DNA from: an uncultured Clostridium sp.
GTDB taxonomy: Bacteria > Bacillota_I > Bacilli_A > RF39 > UBA660
DNA: 64,000 nt
NCBI GenBank assembly: GCA_947427095.1
Contig: CANEGO010000003.1
Location: 1 to 64,000, forward strand
Direction of reading: 5' to 3'
Shown: positions 54,221 through 61,772 of the stretch, piece by piece
How positions within the stretch are numbered: position 1 is the first letter of the stretch
Layout: the number at the start of each line of letters is the position of its first letter
Notes under the pieces: generated by a model
The model's input: the letters and a program-made list of their open reading frames with translations, nothing else
What the model was told of the DNA's origin: nothing
Database searches by the model: none
Program-made: the position numbers and the translations under genes

Positions 54221-54874
54221 ATGAAAACGACAATTTATATATCTAGACATTCAGAGCCATATAAACCTAAATTTTGTAATAGTAATGATAATTTACAATT
54301 GCAAAATGAAAAACAATTACTAACACCAGAAGGTGAAAGAAGAGCTAAAATATTAAGTGAAATTGATGAACTAAAAGATATTGATGTTGTAATTTCTAGT
54401 AATTATATAAGAGCAATGTCAACAGCAAAATATATAGCAGAAAAGAATAATAAAGATTTATATGTTATAGATGATTTTGGAGAAAGAAAATTTGGTATTA
54501 ATACATGGGATGAATTACCTGATAATTTTGGTGATTTACAGTTAGAAGATGAAAATTATAAAATGCCAAATGGAGAATCAAGAAAAGAAGTAACAAAAAG
54601 AATGTTAAATGCTTTAAATAAAGTTTTAGAAGAATGCGAAGGAAAGAAAATAGCGATAGTATCACATGGTACTGCAATGTCATTTCTTTTTATGAATTGG
54701 TGTGACGTTAAAGCTAGCAATAAAGGTGAGTGGGCTAGGATATTAACTTTTAATAATAAAGATTTTTTTGATGGTAATTTTTTTGCTCCTGAATTATTTA
54801 AATTAGAATTTGAAGATAAAAAGTTAATTAATATAGAAAATATTAAAATTAATTATGGAGTTGAGTATGAATAA
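54221..54874 (+). CDS. Histidine phosphatase family protein
   Basis: 217 residues from an ATG at 54221 (AAAGGA upstream). The phosphoglycerate-mutase-like RHxE motif is at the start (IYISRHSEPYKP), then LTPEGERRAKILSE, VISSNYIRAMSTAKYIAE, and the second His in IAIVSHGTAMSFLF. Stop overlaps the next start by 8 bp, so it is coupled to the ART-like gene. A close paralog begins at 63881 (MKT.IYISRHSEP). Confidence 0.88.
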   Translation: MKTTIYISRHSEPYKPKFCNSNDNLQLQNEKQLLTPEGERRAKILSEIDELKDIDVVISSNYIRAMSTAKYIAEKNNKDLYVIDDFGERKFGINTWDELPDNFGDLQLEDENYKMPNGESRKEVTKRMLNALNKVLEECEGKKIAIVSHGTAMSFLFMNWCDVKASNKGEWARILTFNNKDFFDGNFFAPELFKLEFEDKKLINIENIKINYGVEYE

Positions 54875-55694
54875 GGAAAAATATATTAAATTAGTAAATG
54901 AAAAGATAGATAATAATGCAAGAAAATTACTATTAAAACAAATAGAAAGATATTATGATGCTGTAAATAATTATGAACCTAAAATAAGTAGTTATAAGAC
55001 AGGAGATTTAGTTAAGTTAGAAAAAGGTACTCTTCTTCACGGGACTTATAAAAACATTGAAGGATTAGAAAAAATAGCTAAAGAGGGTTTAATATGTGAT
55101 TTAGTAGTTGAAGGTAGGAGTTCTAAGTATCCATTAACGATATGCGTTTGGAATTTACAAAAAGATTATTTATTAAAAGATTATATTGATTTTTATAGTG
55201 GTGCAACTATTATGTTTAAAGGCGAAAATTTGAAAGAGACTTCTGTAATTCCATATAGTAAAATGACTAATATTATGAATATTGTAACTAGAGATGATTA
55301 TTTTATGTGGACTATGGAACAAACTAAGGAAGCTAGATTTATGCCTAGTTATCAACAGGAAAACGTACAAATAGGAATTATTTTTAATGGAAACAACTGT
55401 TTTTCGCAGGAATTATTAAAAGGTGATATCTTAAATATTAGTATGAGTGATATAGCTGTTAAGCCTTTTTTAAATGAATGGTTTTATGAAAGATTTTTAA
55501 AAGATAGAAAAGAAAAAGATGATTTCTTTACTAATAGAGAAAGTGCAATTATCTTTGGATTACCATCTTGTTTTATTGAAGGTATATTAGTTGGACGAAA
55601 ATATGAAGTGGATAATAAAATGTTAAAAAGAATAAAAAAATTGCTTCCTAATTGTTATATTTGTAATTTGGATGGAAAGGTAATTGTAGAATAA
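54867..55694 (+). CDS. Possible ADP-ribosyltransferase-fold protein
   Basis: 275 residues from an ATG at 54867 with GGAG upstream. GTLLHGTYKNIEGLEKIAKE followed by GL is the H-G-T and helix pattern that opens many ART/DarT-like folds; later SAIIFGLPSCFIEGILVGRK resembles the end of such domains. A catalytic Glu cannot be fixed by eye, so the assignment is tentative. Coupled to the histidine phosphatase upstream; last gene of module 1. Confidence 0.45.
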   Translation: MNKEKYIKLVNEKIDNNARKLLLKQIERYYDAVNNYEPKISSYKTGDLVKLEKGTLLHGTYKNIEGLEKIAKEGLICDLVVEGRSSKYPLTICVWNLQKDYLLKDYIDFYSGATIMFKGENLKETSVIPYSKMTNIMNIVTRDDYFMWTMEQTKEARFMPSYQQENVQIGIIFNGNNCFSQELLKGDILNISMSDIAVKPFLNEWFYERFLKDRKEKDDFFTNRESAIIFGLPSCFIEGILVGRKYEVDNKMLKRIKKLLPNCYICNLDGKVIVE

Positions 55695-55826
55695 TTACTT
55701 AATAATGTATAGCTATAAGAAAATAAAAATAAAAGAACCGCTTTCCCCACACCTATTTCGATTCTGACTTTTGATTTTTAAGATTATTTACTAATACTTT
55801 TTAAAAAGAAAAACTATGAAGAAACT

Positions 55827-55855
55827 ATCGCTTTCGGGCGAAGCCCGCGATTTTA
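55827..55855 (+). terminator. Hairpin at the end of module 1
   Basis: CGGGC-GAA-GCCCG enclosed by ATCG/CGAT, followed by TTTTAAAA. It straddles the inner border of the 160-bp repeat, so the stem is complete only at this end. Confidence 0.5.
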
Positions 55856-55996
55856 AAAATATTTATACAAATGTTAACATTTGTATTGATTAATGAAAAT
55901 AAATTGGTTAAAATAAAAGTGTAATTTATATGTTGATCATTGCTACACTAAATTATAAAATATATAATGACGGGACTATGATATTTAGGTCATCAA
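55837..55996. repeat. 160-bp terminal inverted repeat, right copy (module 1)
   Basis: Exact reverse complement of 49711-49870. Ends GGTCATCAA immediately before CTCCAAATT, the first core of module 2. Confidence 0.92.
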
Positions 55997-56107
55997 CTCC
56001 AAATTACTTGGTCGCCTTAACATTATGAATTTCTAATTTCTATATTTTATAAGGTATTAATCTCATACAGGGGATTAGTTAAATGGTATAATAATGGTCT
56101 CCAAAAC
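55997..56107. repeat. 111-bp inverted repeat, left copy (module 2)
   Basis: Exact reverse complement of 57571-57681. Runs from core CTCCAAATTACTTGG to core GTCTCCAAAAC and contains a complete tRNA-Trp 5' half on the plus strand (56069-56098) with a promoter-like TTAACA / TATATT pair upstream. Confidence 0.92.
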
Positions 56108-56125
56108 TACTGTATAAAGTTCGAT
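56069..56125 (+). pseudogene. tRNA-Trp 5' half joined to a diverged 3' part
   Basis: AGGGGATTAG...ATGGTCTCCAAAAC is identical to the intact tRNA, but the 3' side reads TACTGTATAAAGTTCGATTG, keeping only the T-loop. The acceptor 3' strand is missing, so it is not a working tRNA in this orientation. It looks like an attP-type arm. Confidence 0.8.
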
Positions 56126-56156
56126 TGGACAAGCAGAAATAAATGATAAAAAAGAC

Positions 56157-56330
56157 TCAAAGCTTTGGCTTTGGGTCTTTAATCTTTCTAATGGTTATTT
56201 TATTCTTACAAGTTAATATCTCTATATTATCATGAAAATTAAATCCTAATTTTTGTAACCATTTACCTTTTAACATAATGTATGGATTTTCTTTAAAGTC
56301 TTTATAAACAGATATTTTCCTAATTTTCAT
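56157..56330 (-). CDS. SymE-like toxin (AbrB-fold) small protein
   Basis: 57 residues from an ATG at 56330 with AGGTG upstream: MKIRKISVYKDFKENPYIML, then KGKWLQKLGFNFHDNIEILT. The order strand - PxIxLxGxWLxxxGF - strand is that of the SymE family, endonuclease-like toxins of AbrB ancestry often held back by antisense RNA. It overlaps the 3' end of the recombinase gene by 11 bp. Confidence 0.78.
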   Translation of the reverse strand: MKIRKISVYKDFKENPYIMLKGKWLQKLGFNFHDNIEILTCKNKITIRKIKDPKPKL

Positions 56331-57354
56331 GATAAACACCTGCTTGCCCATCATTTTCTATATTTGAGATTATTGAATGTTTGGCGTGTTTGGTTTTAAG
56401 ATCTTTTGGTGACATATCAACGTATATTTTTGTTGTTTCAATATTAGTATGTCCCAAAAGATCACGAAGTGAAAAAGGATCACCACCATTTATTACAAAG
56501 TGCGTTGCAAACGTATGTCTAAATTTATGTGGGTTCATCTTAAATCCATCACCAAATATTTTTTTGGCTTTTCTACTTAACAATCCATAAACCATTTCAG
56601 TATTTAATGATGAACCTAAAATAGGTTCGTTAAACTGATTATGAAATTTAACGAAAAGTGAACCTTTTTCAGTTCCTTTTAAAACTTCACGCCTATAAAC
56701 ATTGAATATTCTCTCTGTTTCTTTTGAATAGTAGACCATGCGAAAGGTATTGGTTTTAGTAGAATATACGTATATGCTTCTTTCCTTAATATTAATATCT
56801 TCTAGTTTGATGCGTACAAGTTCACTATTTCTTACACCAGTATCAAGTAATACCATAACTATTAGTAAGTTTCTTAATTCTGACTTGTACCGTAAATCAA
56901 ACGAAGTAATTAACTTTCGCACTTGGTCTACCGTAAAGTAATCTATTTTTTCTTTTCTAATCTTTTTAGGTTTAATGTTGCGTGCAGGATTGGCTATTAA
57001 ATACCCATCTCGTTCTAAATAGTTGAAGAAAGCTCTTAGTGCTCTAGCATGACAATTAAAGGTATTTGTTTTATGTTTTGAATATTTACTTTCAATATAA
57101 AATTTTATTTCTTCTCCAGTTAGTTTTTCTAAACACCCAACCTTTTTAATTTGCACTAAGAACTTTCGAAATGCATTAAGTTTATCTTTATAGAAATGCT
57201 TAGTGGGTTCGGCCAATCCACGTTCTTCCATATTATTAAAAAAGTATTTCATAGCGTCATCAAAAGATAGATTACTTTGCGCAGGTTGTTTTGCATCTTC
57301 CTTTCCAAATTTTTGAAAAAAGTTTGTTAGTTCGTTGATGGTCTGTTCTGTCAT
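56320..57354 (-). CDS. Tyrosine recombinase (phage-integrase family)
   Basis: 344 residues; AAAGGAG is 7 bp before the ATG. An N-terminal SAM-like core-binding domain (about 25-115) is followed by the catalytic domain with LLDTGVRNSELVRI (Arg), NPHKFRHTFATHFV (His-x-x-Arg), LLGHTNIETTKIYVD (His and nucleophile Tyr) and a Lys in the beta hairpin (YSTKTNTFR). XerC/D-like size. It lies between 111-bp inverted repeats and next to its tRNA-Trp target, so it should catalyse both integration and inversion here. Confidence 0.92.
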   Translation of the reverse strand: MTEQTINELTNFFQKFGKEDAKQPAQSNLSFDDAMKYFFNNMEERGLAEPTKHFYKDKLNAFRKFLVQIKKVGCLEKLTGEEIKFYIESKYSKHKTNTFNCHARALRAFFNYLERDGYLIANPARNIKPKKIRKEKIDYFTVDQVRKLITSFDLRYKSELRNLLIVMVLLDTGVRNSELVRIKLEDINIKERSIYVYSTKTNTFRMVYYSKETERIFNVYRREVLKGTEKGSLFVKFHNQFNEPILGSSLNTEMVYGLLSRKAKKIFGDGFKMNPHKFRHTFATHFVINGGDPFSLRDLLGHTNIETTKIYVDMSPKDLKTKHAKHSIISNIENDGQAGVYHEN

Positions 57355-57424
57355 ATAAATTCTCCTTTTAAGTATATTTGTAATTTATATAGCAAAACAA
57401 CCATCAGAAGAAACAATATAGAAA

Positions 57425-57483
57425 ATGATTTTAACTAGGCGATAGGACTACCGAAGGTGACCAGTGGTCTAGTTAAAAGTCAT
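57425..57483 (-). ncRNA. Structured 5' leader of the recombinase gene
   Basis: ATGATTTTAACTAG (57425-57438) and CTAGTTAAAAGTCAT (57469-57483) are inverted with one extra base, enclosing a GC-richer 30-nt region with smaller stems (ACC-GAA-GGT, ACCA-G-TGGT). It lies about 70 bp upstream of the recombinase start inside module 2. It could be a regulatory RNA or an accessory-protein site. Confidence 0.45.
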
Positions 57484-57500
57484 CACCTGCATAAAAATAT

Positions 57501-57523
57501 AAAAAAGCAGCACCACTGCTGCT
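57501..57523 (-). terminator. Terminator after the intact tRNA-Trp
   Basis: On the minus strand AGCAGCA-N4-TGCTGCT is followed by T6, 12 bp after the CCA end. Confidence 0.75.
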
Positions 57524-57535
57524 TAAATTCCTAAA

Positions 57536-57609
57536 TGGCAGGGGATGAGAGAATCGAACTCCCAACAGTGGTTTTGGAGACCATTATTATACCATTTAAC
57601 TAATCCCCT
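57536..57609 (-). tRNA. tRNA-Trp(CCA), intact copy
   Basis: 74 nt with encoded CCA. Acceptor AGGGGAT pairs with ATCCCCT; anticodon loop CTCCAAA gives CCA; T-arm GGGAGTTCGATTCTCTC-type. Its 5' 30 nt and part of the anticodon loop belong to the right 111-bp repeat of module 2, its 3' part to the module interior. Confidence 0.92.
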
Positions 57610-57681
57610 GTATGAGATTAATACCTTATAAAATATAGAAATTAGAAATTCATAATGTTAAGGCGACCAAGTAATTTGGAG
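57571..57681. repeat. 111-bp inverted repeat, right copy (module 2)
   Basis: Exact reverse complement of 55997-56107, from GTTTTGGAGACC to GTAATTTGGAG. Confidence 0.92.
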
Positions 57682-57711
57682 ACCATTATTATACCATTTA
57701 ACTAATCCCCT
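57682..57711 (-). pseudogene. tRNA-Trp 5' half (right scar)
   Basis: 30 nt identical to the 5' half of the intact tRNA-Trp, directly after the last TTGGAG core. Together with 49667-49710 it rebuilds the original tRNA. Confidence 0.9.
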
Positions 57712-57726
57712 AAATGGAACAAATAA

Positions 57727-57756
57727 ATTATAACATAAAGTTAAATAAATTATCAA
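57727..57756 (-). promoter_or_regulatory. Original tRNA-Trp promoter
   Basis: On the minus strand TTGATA (57751-57756) and TATAAT (57727-57732) with an 18-bp spacer, about 16 bp upstream of the displaced tRNA 5' half. Confidence 0.65.
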
Positions 57757-57818
57757 TATATACTTTGAAAAATTATGTTTTAATGATATTATTTTAATAT
57801 GGAAGTAGGAGTAGTATA

Positions 57819-58346
57819 ATGAAGTGTATTAGTAGTAAAGAAACCAAGGCCATAAATAAGTGTGCTTTTATTTTTTTCTCATGTTGTATAATAGGTTGGT
57901 TTTATGAACTTGTTTTCAATTTTTTGTCAAAGGGCAGAATAATTAATAGTGGTTTTTTATATGGTCCTTATTTACCTGTTTATGGTTTAGGAGCTTTACT
58001 TGTATATGTTTTACTTAATAAATATAGAAGAAAACCTATTACCTTCTTTTGCTTATCTATTTTTGTTACCGGAGTATTAGAGTATTTTACAGGGTTTTGG
58101 ATGTGGAACTTGTATAACCGTAGATGGTGGAATTATACTGGATTTTTTATGAATATAAATGGTTATATTTGTCTTGCTTCTGTCATGTGCTTCGCATTTG
58201 CTTCTTTAGCGGTAGTTTATATAGTTTCTCCAATAGCCGATATTTTAATAAAGAAGATAGGTAAAAAAGGGGGTTTTATTTTATCTGTTTTAATAGGAAT
58301 TATAATGATAATTGATTTATTACTTACGCTATTATTTAGATATTGA
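57819..58346 (+). CDS. CmpB-like putative ABC transporter permease (second copy)
   Basis: 175 residues, five membrane helices. Same signatures as the 22922 gene: IIGWFYELVFNF, INSGFLYGPYLPVYGLGALL, YNRRWWNYTGFFMNINGYIC. Shorter at the C-terminus. TAGGAGTAGT precedes the ATG. Single gene. Confidence 0.87.
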   Translation: MKCISSKETKAINKCAFIFFSCCIIGWFYELVFNFLSKGRIINSGFLYGPYLPVYGLGALLVYVLLNKYRRKPITFFCLSIFVTGVLEYFTGFWMWNLYNRRWWNYTGFFMNINGYICLASVMCFAFASLAVVYIVSPIADILIKKIGKKGGFILSVLIGIIMIIDLLLTLLFRY

Positions 58347-58509
58347 TTCATGTAGAATTAATATTTACGTATTTAGTTATAGGATGGGTTATGTTTATTT
58401 TGTATTTAAACTTTTCGTTAATTTCCAATAAATGTTTATCCATTGCTATCTCCAATTAATTGTATGTTATTTTATATCTTTTTTATGAATATAATTAATT
58501 GGTGATAAA

Positions 58510-59013
58510 ATGAAAGTTAAATTAGACATTCCTTATCCAGAAGTAAAGGTAGAGGAAAAAAATCCATATTATGCAGATCTATTAAGTCAAGATTATGCGG
58601 GAGATGTAAGCGAACTTACTGCTTCATTACTTTATTCTTATCAACATTTTGAGATTTTTAAGGAAAATGAAGAGTTTTCTAAGATTATAGAAGAAATCTC
58701 TATTGTTGAAATGAAACACCTGGAAATGTTGGGTAAAACAATCAAATTATTAGGCAAATCTCCAGTATATAAAACTTGTGAATCTTCAAGGGGAGATTGC
58801 GTTATGTGGTCTTCTAACAATGTGATTTACGATAATGATATGAGAGATATGCTTAAGACGAATATTAGAGCTGAGAAAATGGCAATAAAAAACTATGAGC
58901 ATCATAGAAAATTGATTGATGATAAGTACATAAAGGAAATGCTCTCGAGAATAATATTAGATGAAAAAAGGCATTTAGAATTATTTGAAACACTATTAGA
59001 AAAACTGTGTTAG
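58510..59013 (+). CDS. Ferritin-like di-iron protein
   Basis: 167 residues; GGTGAT upstream. Four-helix ferritin-like fold with paired E-x-x-H ligands: EMKHLEMLGK (about 77) and DEKRHLELFE (about 158), plus EKMAIKNYEHHRK (about 124). Related to rubrerythrin-like or CotJC/manganese-catalase-like proteins, without a C-terminal rubredoxin. A role in oxidative stress or iron is possible. Confidence 0.78.
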   Translation: MKVKLDIPYPEVKVEEKNPYYADLLSQDYAGDVSELTASLLYSYQHFEIFKENEEFSKIIEEISIVEMKHLEMLGKTIKLLGKSPVYKTCESSRGDCVMWSSNNVIYDNDMRDMLKTNIRAEKMAIKNYEHHRKLIDDKYIKEMLSRIILDEKRHLELFETLLEKLC

Positions 59014-59089
59014 TTTACATACTTTAATAAAAGAATTAAAGAAATTAAATAGTCGTGGTATAATTACATTAGAATAAAAGGGTGATAAT

Positions 59090-59482
59090 GTGGATAGGGA
59101 ATTCGAGGTATTAAAAAGCGTTGCAAAAAAGTTGGCTGGAGATACGGTGGTTAGTAATTACGTTAGATGTGGTCATGTTGCCTGTGCGCTTTTAACCGAT
59201 GCTGGTAATGTTTATACTGGCATATCAATAAATGCTAAATGTGGTATAGGTTTTTGCGCAGAACATAGTGCGATTGCAGATATGCTAAAAGCAGGTGAAT
59301 TTCGTATAGTCAAAATTGTTTCTTCAAGTAGTAATAACGTGGTTGTTTCTTGTGGCAGATGTTTAGAATTTATAAGACAACTTAACAGCGAGAATATTAA
59401 TACAAAAGTACTTCTTAAAAATGGTGAAGTTAAAACGGTAGGTGAGCTGTTACCAGTAAGATGGGAACTAGATGAATTATAA
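59090..59482 (+). CDS. Cytidine deaminase-like zinc enzyme
   Basis: 130 residues, GTG start with GGTGAT upstream. Zinc motifs: FCAEHSAIADML (Cys-Ala-Glu with the proton-shuttle Glu) and VVSCGRCLEFI (C-x-x-C). The N-terminus has VRCGHVACALLTDAGNVY. The size fits cytidine or blasticidin-S-type deaminases; the exact substrate is not certain. Confidence 0.85.
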   Translation: MDREFEVLKSVAKKLAGDTVVSNYVRCGHVACALLTDAGNVYTGISINAKCGIGFCAEHSAIADMLKAGEFRIVKIVSSSSNNVVVSCGRCLEFIRQLNSENINTKVLLKNGEVKTVGELLPVRWELDEL

Positions 59483-59527
59483 AATTTTGCAAAGGAATGT
59501 ATAAGTTTAGCTTGGATACATTCTTTT

Positions 59528-59962
59528 TTATTTTTTATTTATGTATTTATTAACACTTTCTATGTTCTTTTGTGAAGGTTTTTCATCATCATAGTAATAT
59601 ATATCAAAAAAATTATAAAATTGATTATTTTGATGTGTAGCATGGTAACTAAAATCAGGAACTAGCTCTTTCATAATCAATTTAAAAAACAAAATAGATG
59701 TTCTATGGTTACCATCATAAAATGGTTGATGTAATTGAATTGTACAAATACAGTCAATTATACTTTCTAAGCTTATATTGTCTTTATTATCTTCATACAT
59801 TTTAAAAATTTTTTCTTCTAATAATCTGATTTCATTTTCATCTGCTCGTAATCCAAACTCGCAGAAAAGCGAGTTTATTTCATTAAGTGTATTAAATGGT
59901 TTTTCATGGTTTATTTCATATTCAAAATTGTTATATAAATCGTAAAAACTTAAATCATACAT
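59528..59962 (-). CDS. Fic/DOC family protein
   Basis: 144 residues; AAAGGAAG upstream. The Fic motif HQPFYDGNHRTSILFF (H-x-P-F-x-D-G-N-x-R) is intact near residue 94, so AMPylation or phosphorylation of a target is expected. No inhibitory (S/T)xxxE(G/N) helix is obvious in this chain and no separate antitoxin gene is adjacent. Confidence 0.88.
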   Translation of the reverse strand: MYDLSFYDLYNNFEYEINHEKPFNTLNEINSLFCEFGLRADENEIRLLEEKIFKMYEDNKDNISLESIIDCICTIQLHQPFYDGNHRTSILFFKLIMKELVPDFSYHATHQNNQFYNFFDIYYYDDEKPSQKNIESVNKYINKK

Positions 59963-60047
59963 AAAAATACTTCCTTTTGTGGTATATATTATATTTATTT
60001 TTATAATAATTGTAAAGTTATTAATTTTTATGTAATAAATTATAGTA

Positions 60048-60078
60048 AAAACAAGATAGCAATTTCACTATCTTGTTT
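60048..60078 (-). terminator. Terminator of the VanY-type gene
   Basis: AACAAGATAG-N8-CTATCTTGTT, a perfect 10-bp stem overlapping the stop codon, with T5 on the minus strand. Confidence 0.75.
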
Positions 60079-60931
60079 CATAATATTCTTCTAGTGTTAG
60101 ATTGTTTTTCTTTAGATATTTAGCAAGACTGGTACCAACGTATCTTAAATGCCATGGTTCATAATTATAACCAGTAATTTCTTCTTTATCATTAGGATAC
60201 CTTATTATAAAACCATATAGATAAGCTATGTTTTCTAAATAAAAATACTCATCACTTTCATAATCTGTTTTATATGTATTTTTATTCTTTGAGATAATAA
60301 AGTCAAATGCAAGGCCAGTATTGTGTTCAGAAGTTCCGGGTTTTGCAACATATTTATTTGCATAATCAATACTCTTTTCTTTTACATAACTATTATATAT
60401 AAGTGTAGATTCATTAAAAGTTCTATAACCACTTCTTATATTTATGTAGTAGCCGCGATCCATTAAATTGGCCTTTAATTTTAAATAATTATTATATGTT
60501 TCTTCCTCTAGTTTTATATTATTGTATATATTATCCTGAACAGTAACTAATGTATAATCATTAACTAAATCTTCACTAATTGGGTTAGCCTTATTAATTA
60601 TTATAGAATATTTATCTTCATAGTTATTATTTATCTTTTTTAGATTATTGCTTGAAGCATTTAGTTTTTCATCTACTTTTTTTAAATTATTTAATCTTCC
60701 TAAAGATGCAGAAATCTTTTTTGTTTCATTTGCTTGGTATTGATTTAAAGTAAGTGACATTCCCGTTATAAAAAGGCAAATAATGATAGTATTTACTATT
60801 ATTTTTTTATATACTTTTGTTTTTTTTGGTTTAGCTGCCTCTTTTAAAATAACTTTTTCAGCGTCACTTTCAAATAGAAATTCTGTTTTACATTCATTTA
60901 GTTCGTAGAATTTTGTCTTATTTTCCTTCAT
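60068..60931 (-). CDS. D-alanyl-D-alanine carboxypeptidase (VanY/M15B)
   Basis: 287 residues. A cytoplasmic N-terminus of about 45 residues, one membrane helix (about 46-62), a linker, then the M15 domain (about 115-285): SGYRTFNESTLIYN, KPGTSEHNTGLAFDF (zinc His and Asp) and EPWHLRYVG (catalytic Glu, zinc His). It trims peptidoglycan stem peptides outside the membrane. Confidence 0.9.
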   Translation of the reverse strand: MKENKTKFYELNECKTEFLFESDAEKVILKEAAKPKKTKVYKKIIVNTIIICLFITGMSLTLNQYQANETKKISASLGRLNNLKKVDEKLNASSNNLKKINNNYEDKYSIIINKANPISEDLVNDYTLVTVQDNIYNNIKLEEETYNNYLKLKANLMDRGYYINIRSGYRTFNESTLIYNSYVKEKSIDYANKYVAKPGTSEHNTGLAFDFIISKNKNTYKTDYESDEYFYLENIAYLYGFIIRYPNDKEEITGYNYEPWHLRYVGTSLAKYLKKNNLTLEEYYETR

Positions 60932-60994
60932 TTTATCACTACCTTATTATTTTACCCAATTATAACATATAAAAATAAAAAAGGAAATAAAACC

Positions 60995-61699
60995 TTATTC
61001 CTCATCACTATCTTCGTTATCTGTTTTAGATTCTTTTTCGTGCTTCCAAGTTATACTTATGATACCTGGATCCATGCTGGCTTTATTAATAACCATTTCT
61101 ACTTTGCTTGGCGTAGATGTTATAATAATCGCCTTTAACTTAACTTTTTCTTCTGCTATTTCACTTTTTTCAAAGCTTGTTAAAACCAAATTATTTTTAT
61201 CAATTATTTTAGCGAAATTAGTGCGTACTTTTTCTTCTTTGTCTTTTTTACAGCTTATTCTAATTGTATATTTTTCTTTTAATGACGCCTTTACCTTGTC
61301 CATTATAAACAAGGAAATTAATCTTAATATAATGTTTGATAGCAAAACGAAAAGTGTTCCCAGTGATGCTTCAACTACTAGTCCTGATGCACATAAAGCC
61401 CCTATAGCAGCAACGCACCATAAAGTAGAAGCGGTGTTAAGTCCTTTTATTTTACTACCATCCCTTAATATTACACCAGCTCCTAAGAAACCAATTCCTG
61501 ATACTACTTGTGCGGCTATTCTAGTTTGGTCCTTTGCATTTATTCCGAATGATAAATATACAAATAAAAAAGCACCAATGCATACTAAAACGTTAGTTCT
61601 AAGACCTACCATTCGGTGTCTTAATTGTCTTTCTAAACCAACTAAAATACTAAGCGAAAAACATATTATTAATCTAATTATAAAAGTAGTTAATTCCAT
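60995..61699 (-). CDS. MgtC/SapB family membrane protein
   Basis: 234 residues; AAAGGAG upstream. Four or five membrane helices (about 1-135) with the MgtC core LVGLERQLRHRMVGLRTNVL and GIGFLGAGVILRDGSKIKGL then NTASTLW, and a C-terminal ACT-like cytoplasmic domain (about 145-225). MgtC proteins are linked to magnesium limitation and F-ATPase control. Confidence 0.92.
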   Translation of the reverse strand: MELTTFIIRLIICFSLSILVGLERQLRHRMVGLRTNVLVCIGAFLFVYLSFGINAKDQTRIAAQVVSGIGFLGAGVILRDGSKIKGLNTASTLWCVAAIGALCASGLVVEASLGTLFVLLSNIILRLISLFIMDKVKASLKEKYTIRISCKKDKEEKVRTNFAKIIDKNNLVLTSFEKSEIAEEKVKLKAIIITSTPSKVEMVINKASMDPGIISITWKHEKESKTDNEDSDEE

Positions 61700-61772
61700 A
61701 AAATTCTCCTTTAATGTGGAAACTAATTATATCATATGTTATAATTTATGTGTGGGATGTGAATATATTAAA

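Larger units (their letters stand above)
49711..57681. mobile_element. 8-kb tRNA-Trp element made of two inverted-repeat modules
   Basis: Outside it lie the two halves of a tRNA-Trp gene (49667-49710 and 57682-57711) that join perfectly. Module 1 is 49711-55996, module 2 is 55997-57681. Each is bounded by perfect inverted repeats and by TTGGAG cores. The tyrosine recombinase in module 2 is the probable enzyme. Recombining the first core with the last removes 7,971 bp and restores the tRNA. Confidence 0.85.

Noticed and set aside
49711-55996. Composite transposon flanked by insertion sequences
   Set aside because: The 160-bp repeats contain no transposase and the borders are tRNA anticodon-loop cores, which points to a site-specific tyrosine recombinase.
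56069-56142. Second working tRNA-Trp on the plus strand
   Set aside because: The 3' side does not pair with the acceptor 5' strand and lacks CCA.
4495-57609. Alternative genetic code (TGA as Trp)
   Set aside because: TGA ends the gene at 23584, Trp codons seen are TGG and the tRNA-Trp anticodon is CCA.
61059-61772. Long N-terminal extension of the polyprenyl synthase frame
   Set aside because: It is the antisense of mgtC; the true start is the ATG at 61773 where the family homology begins.
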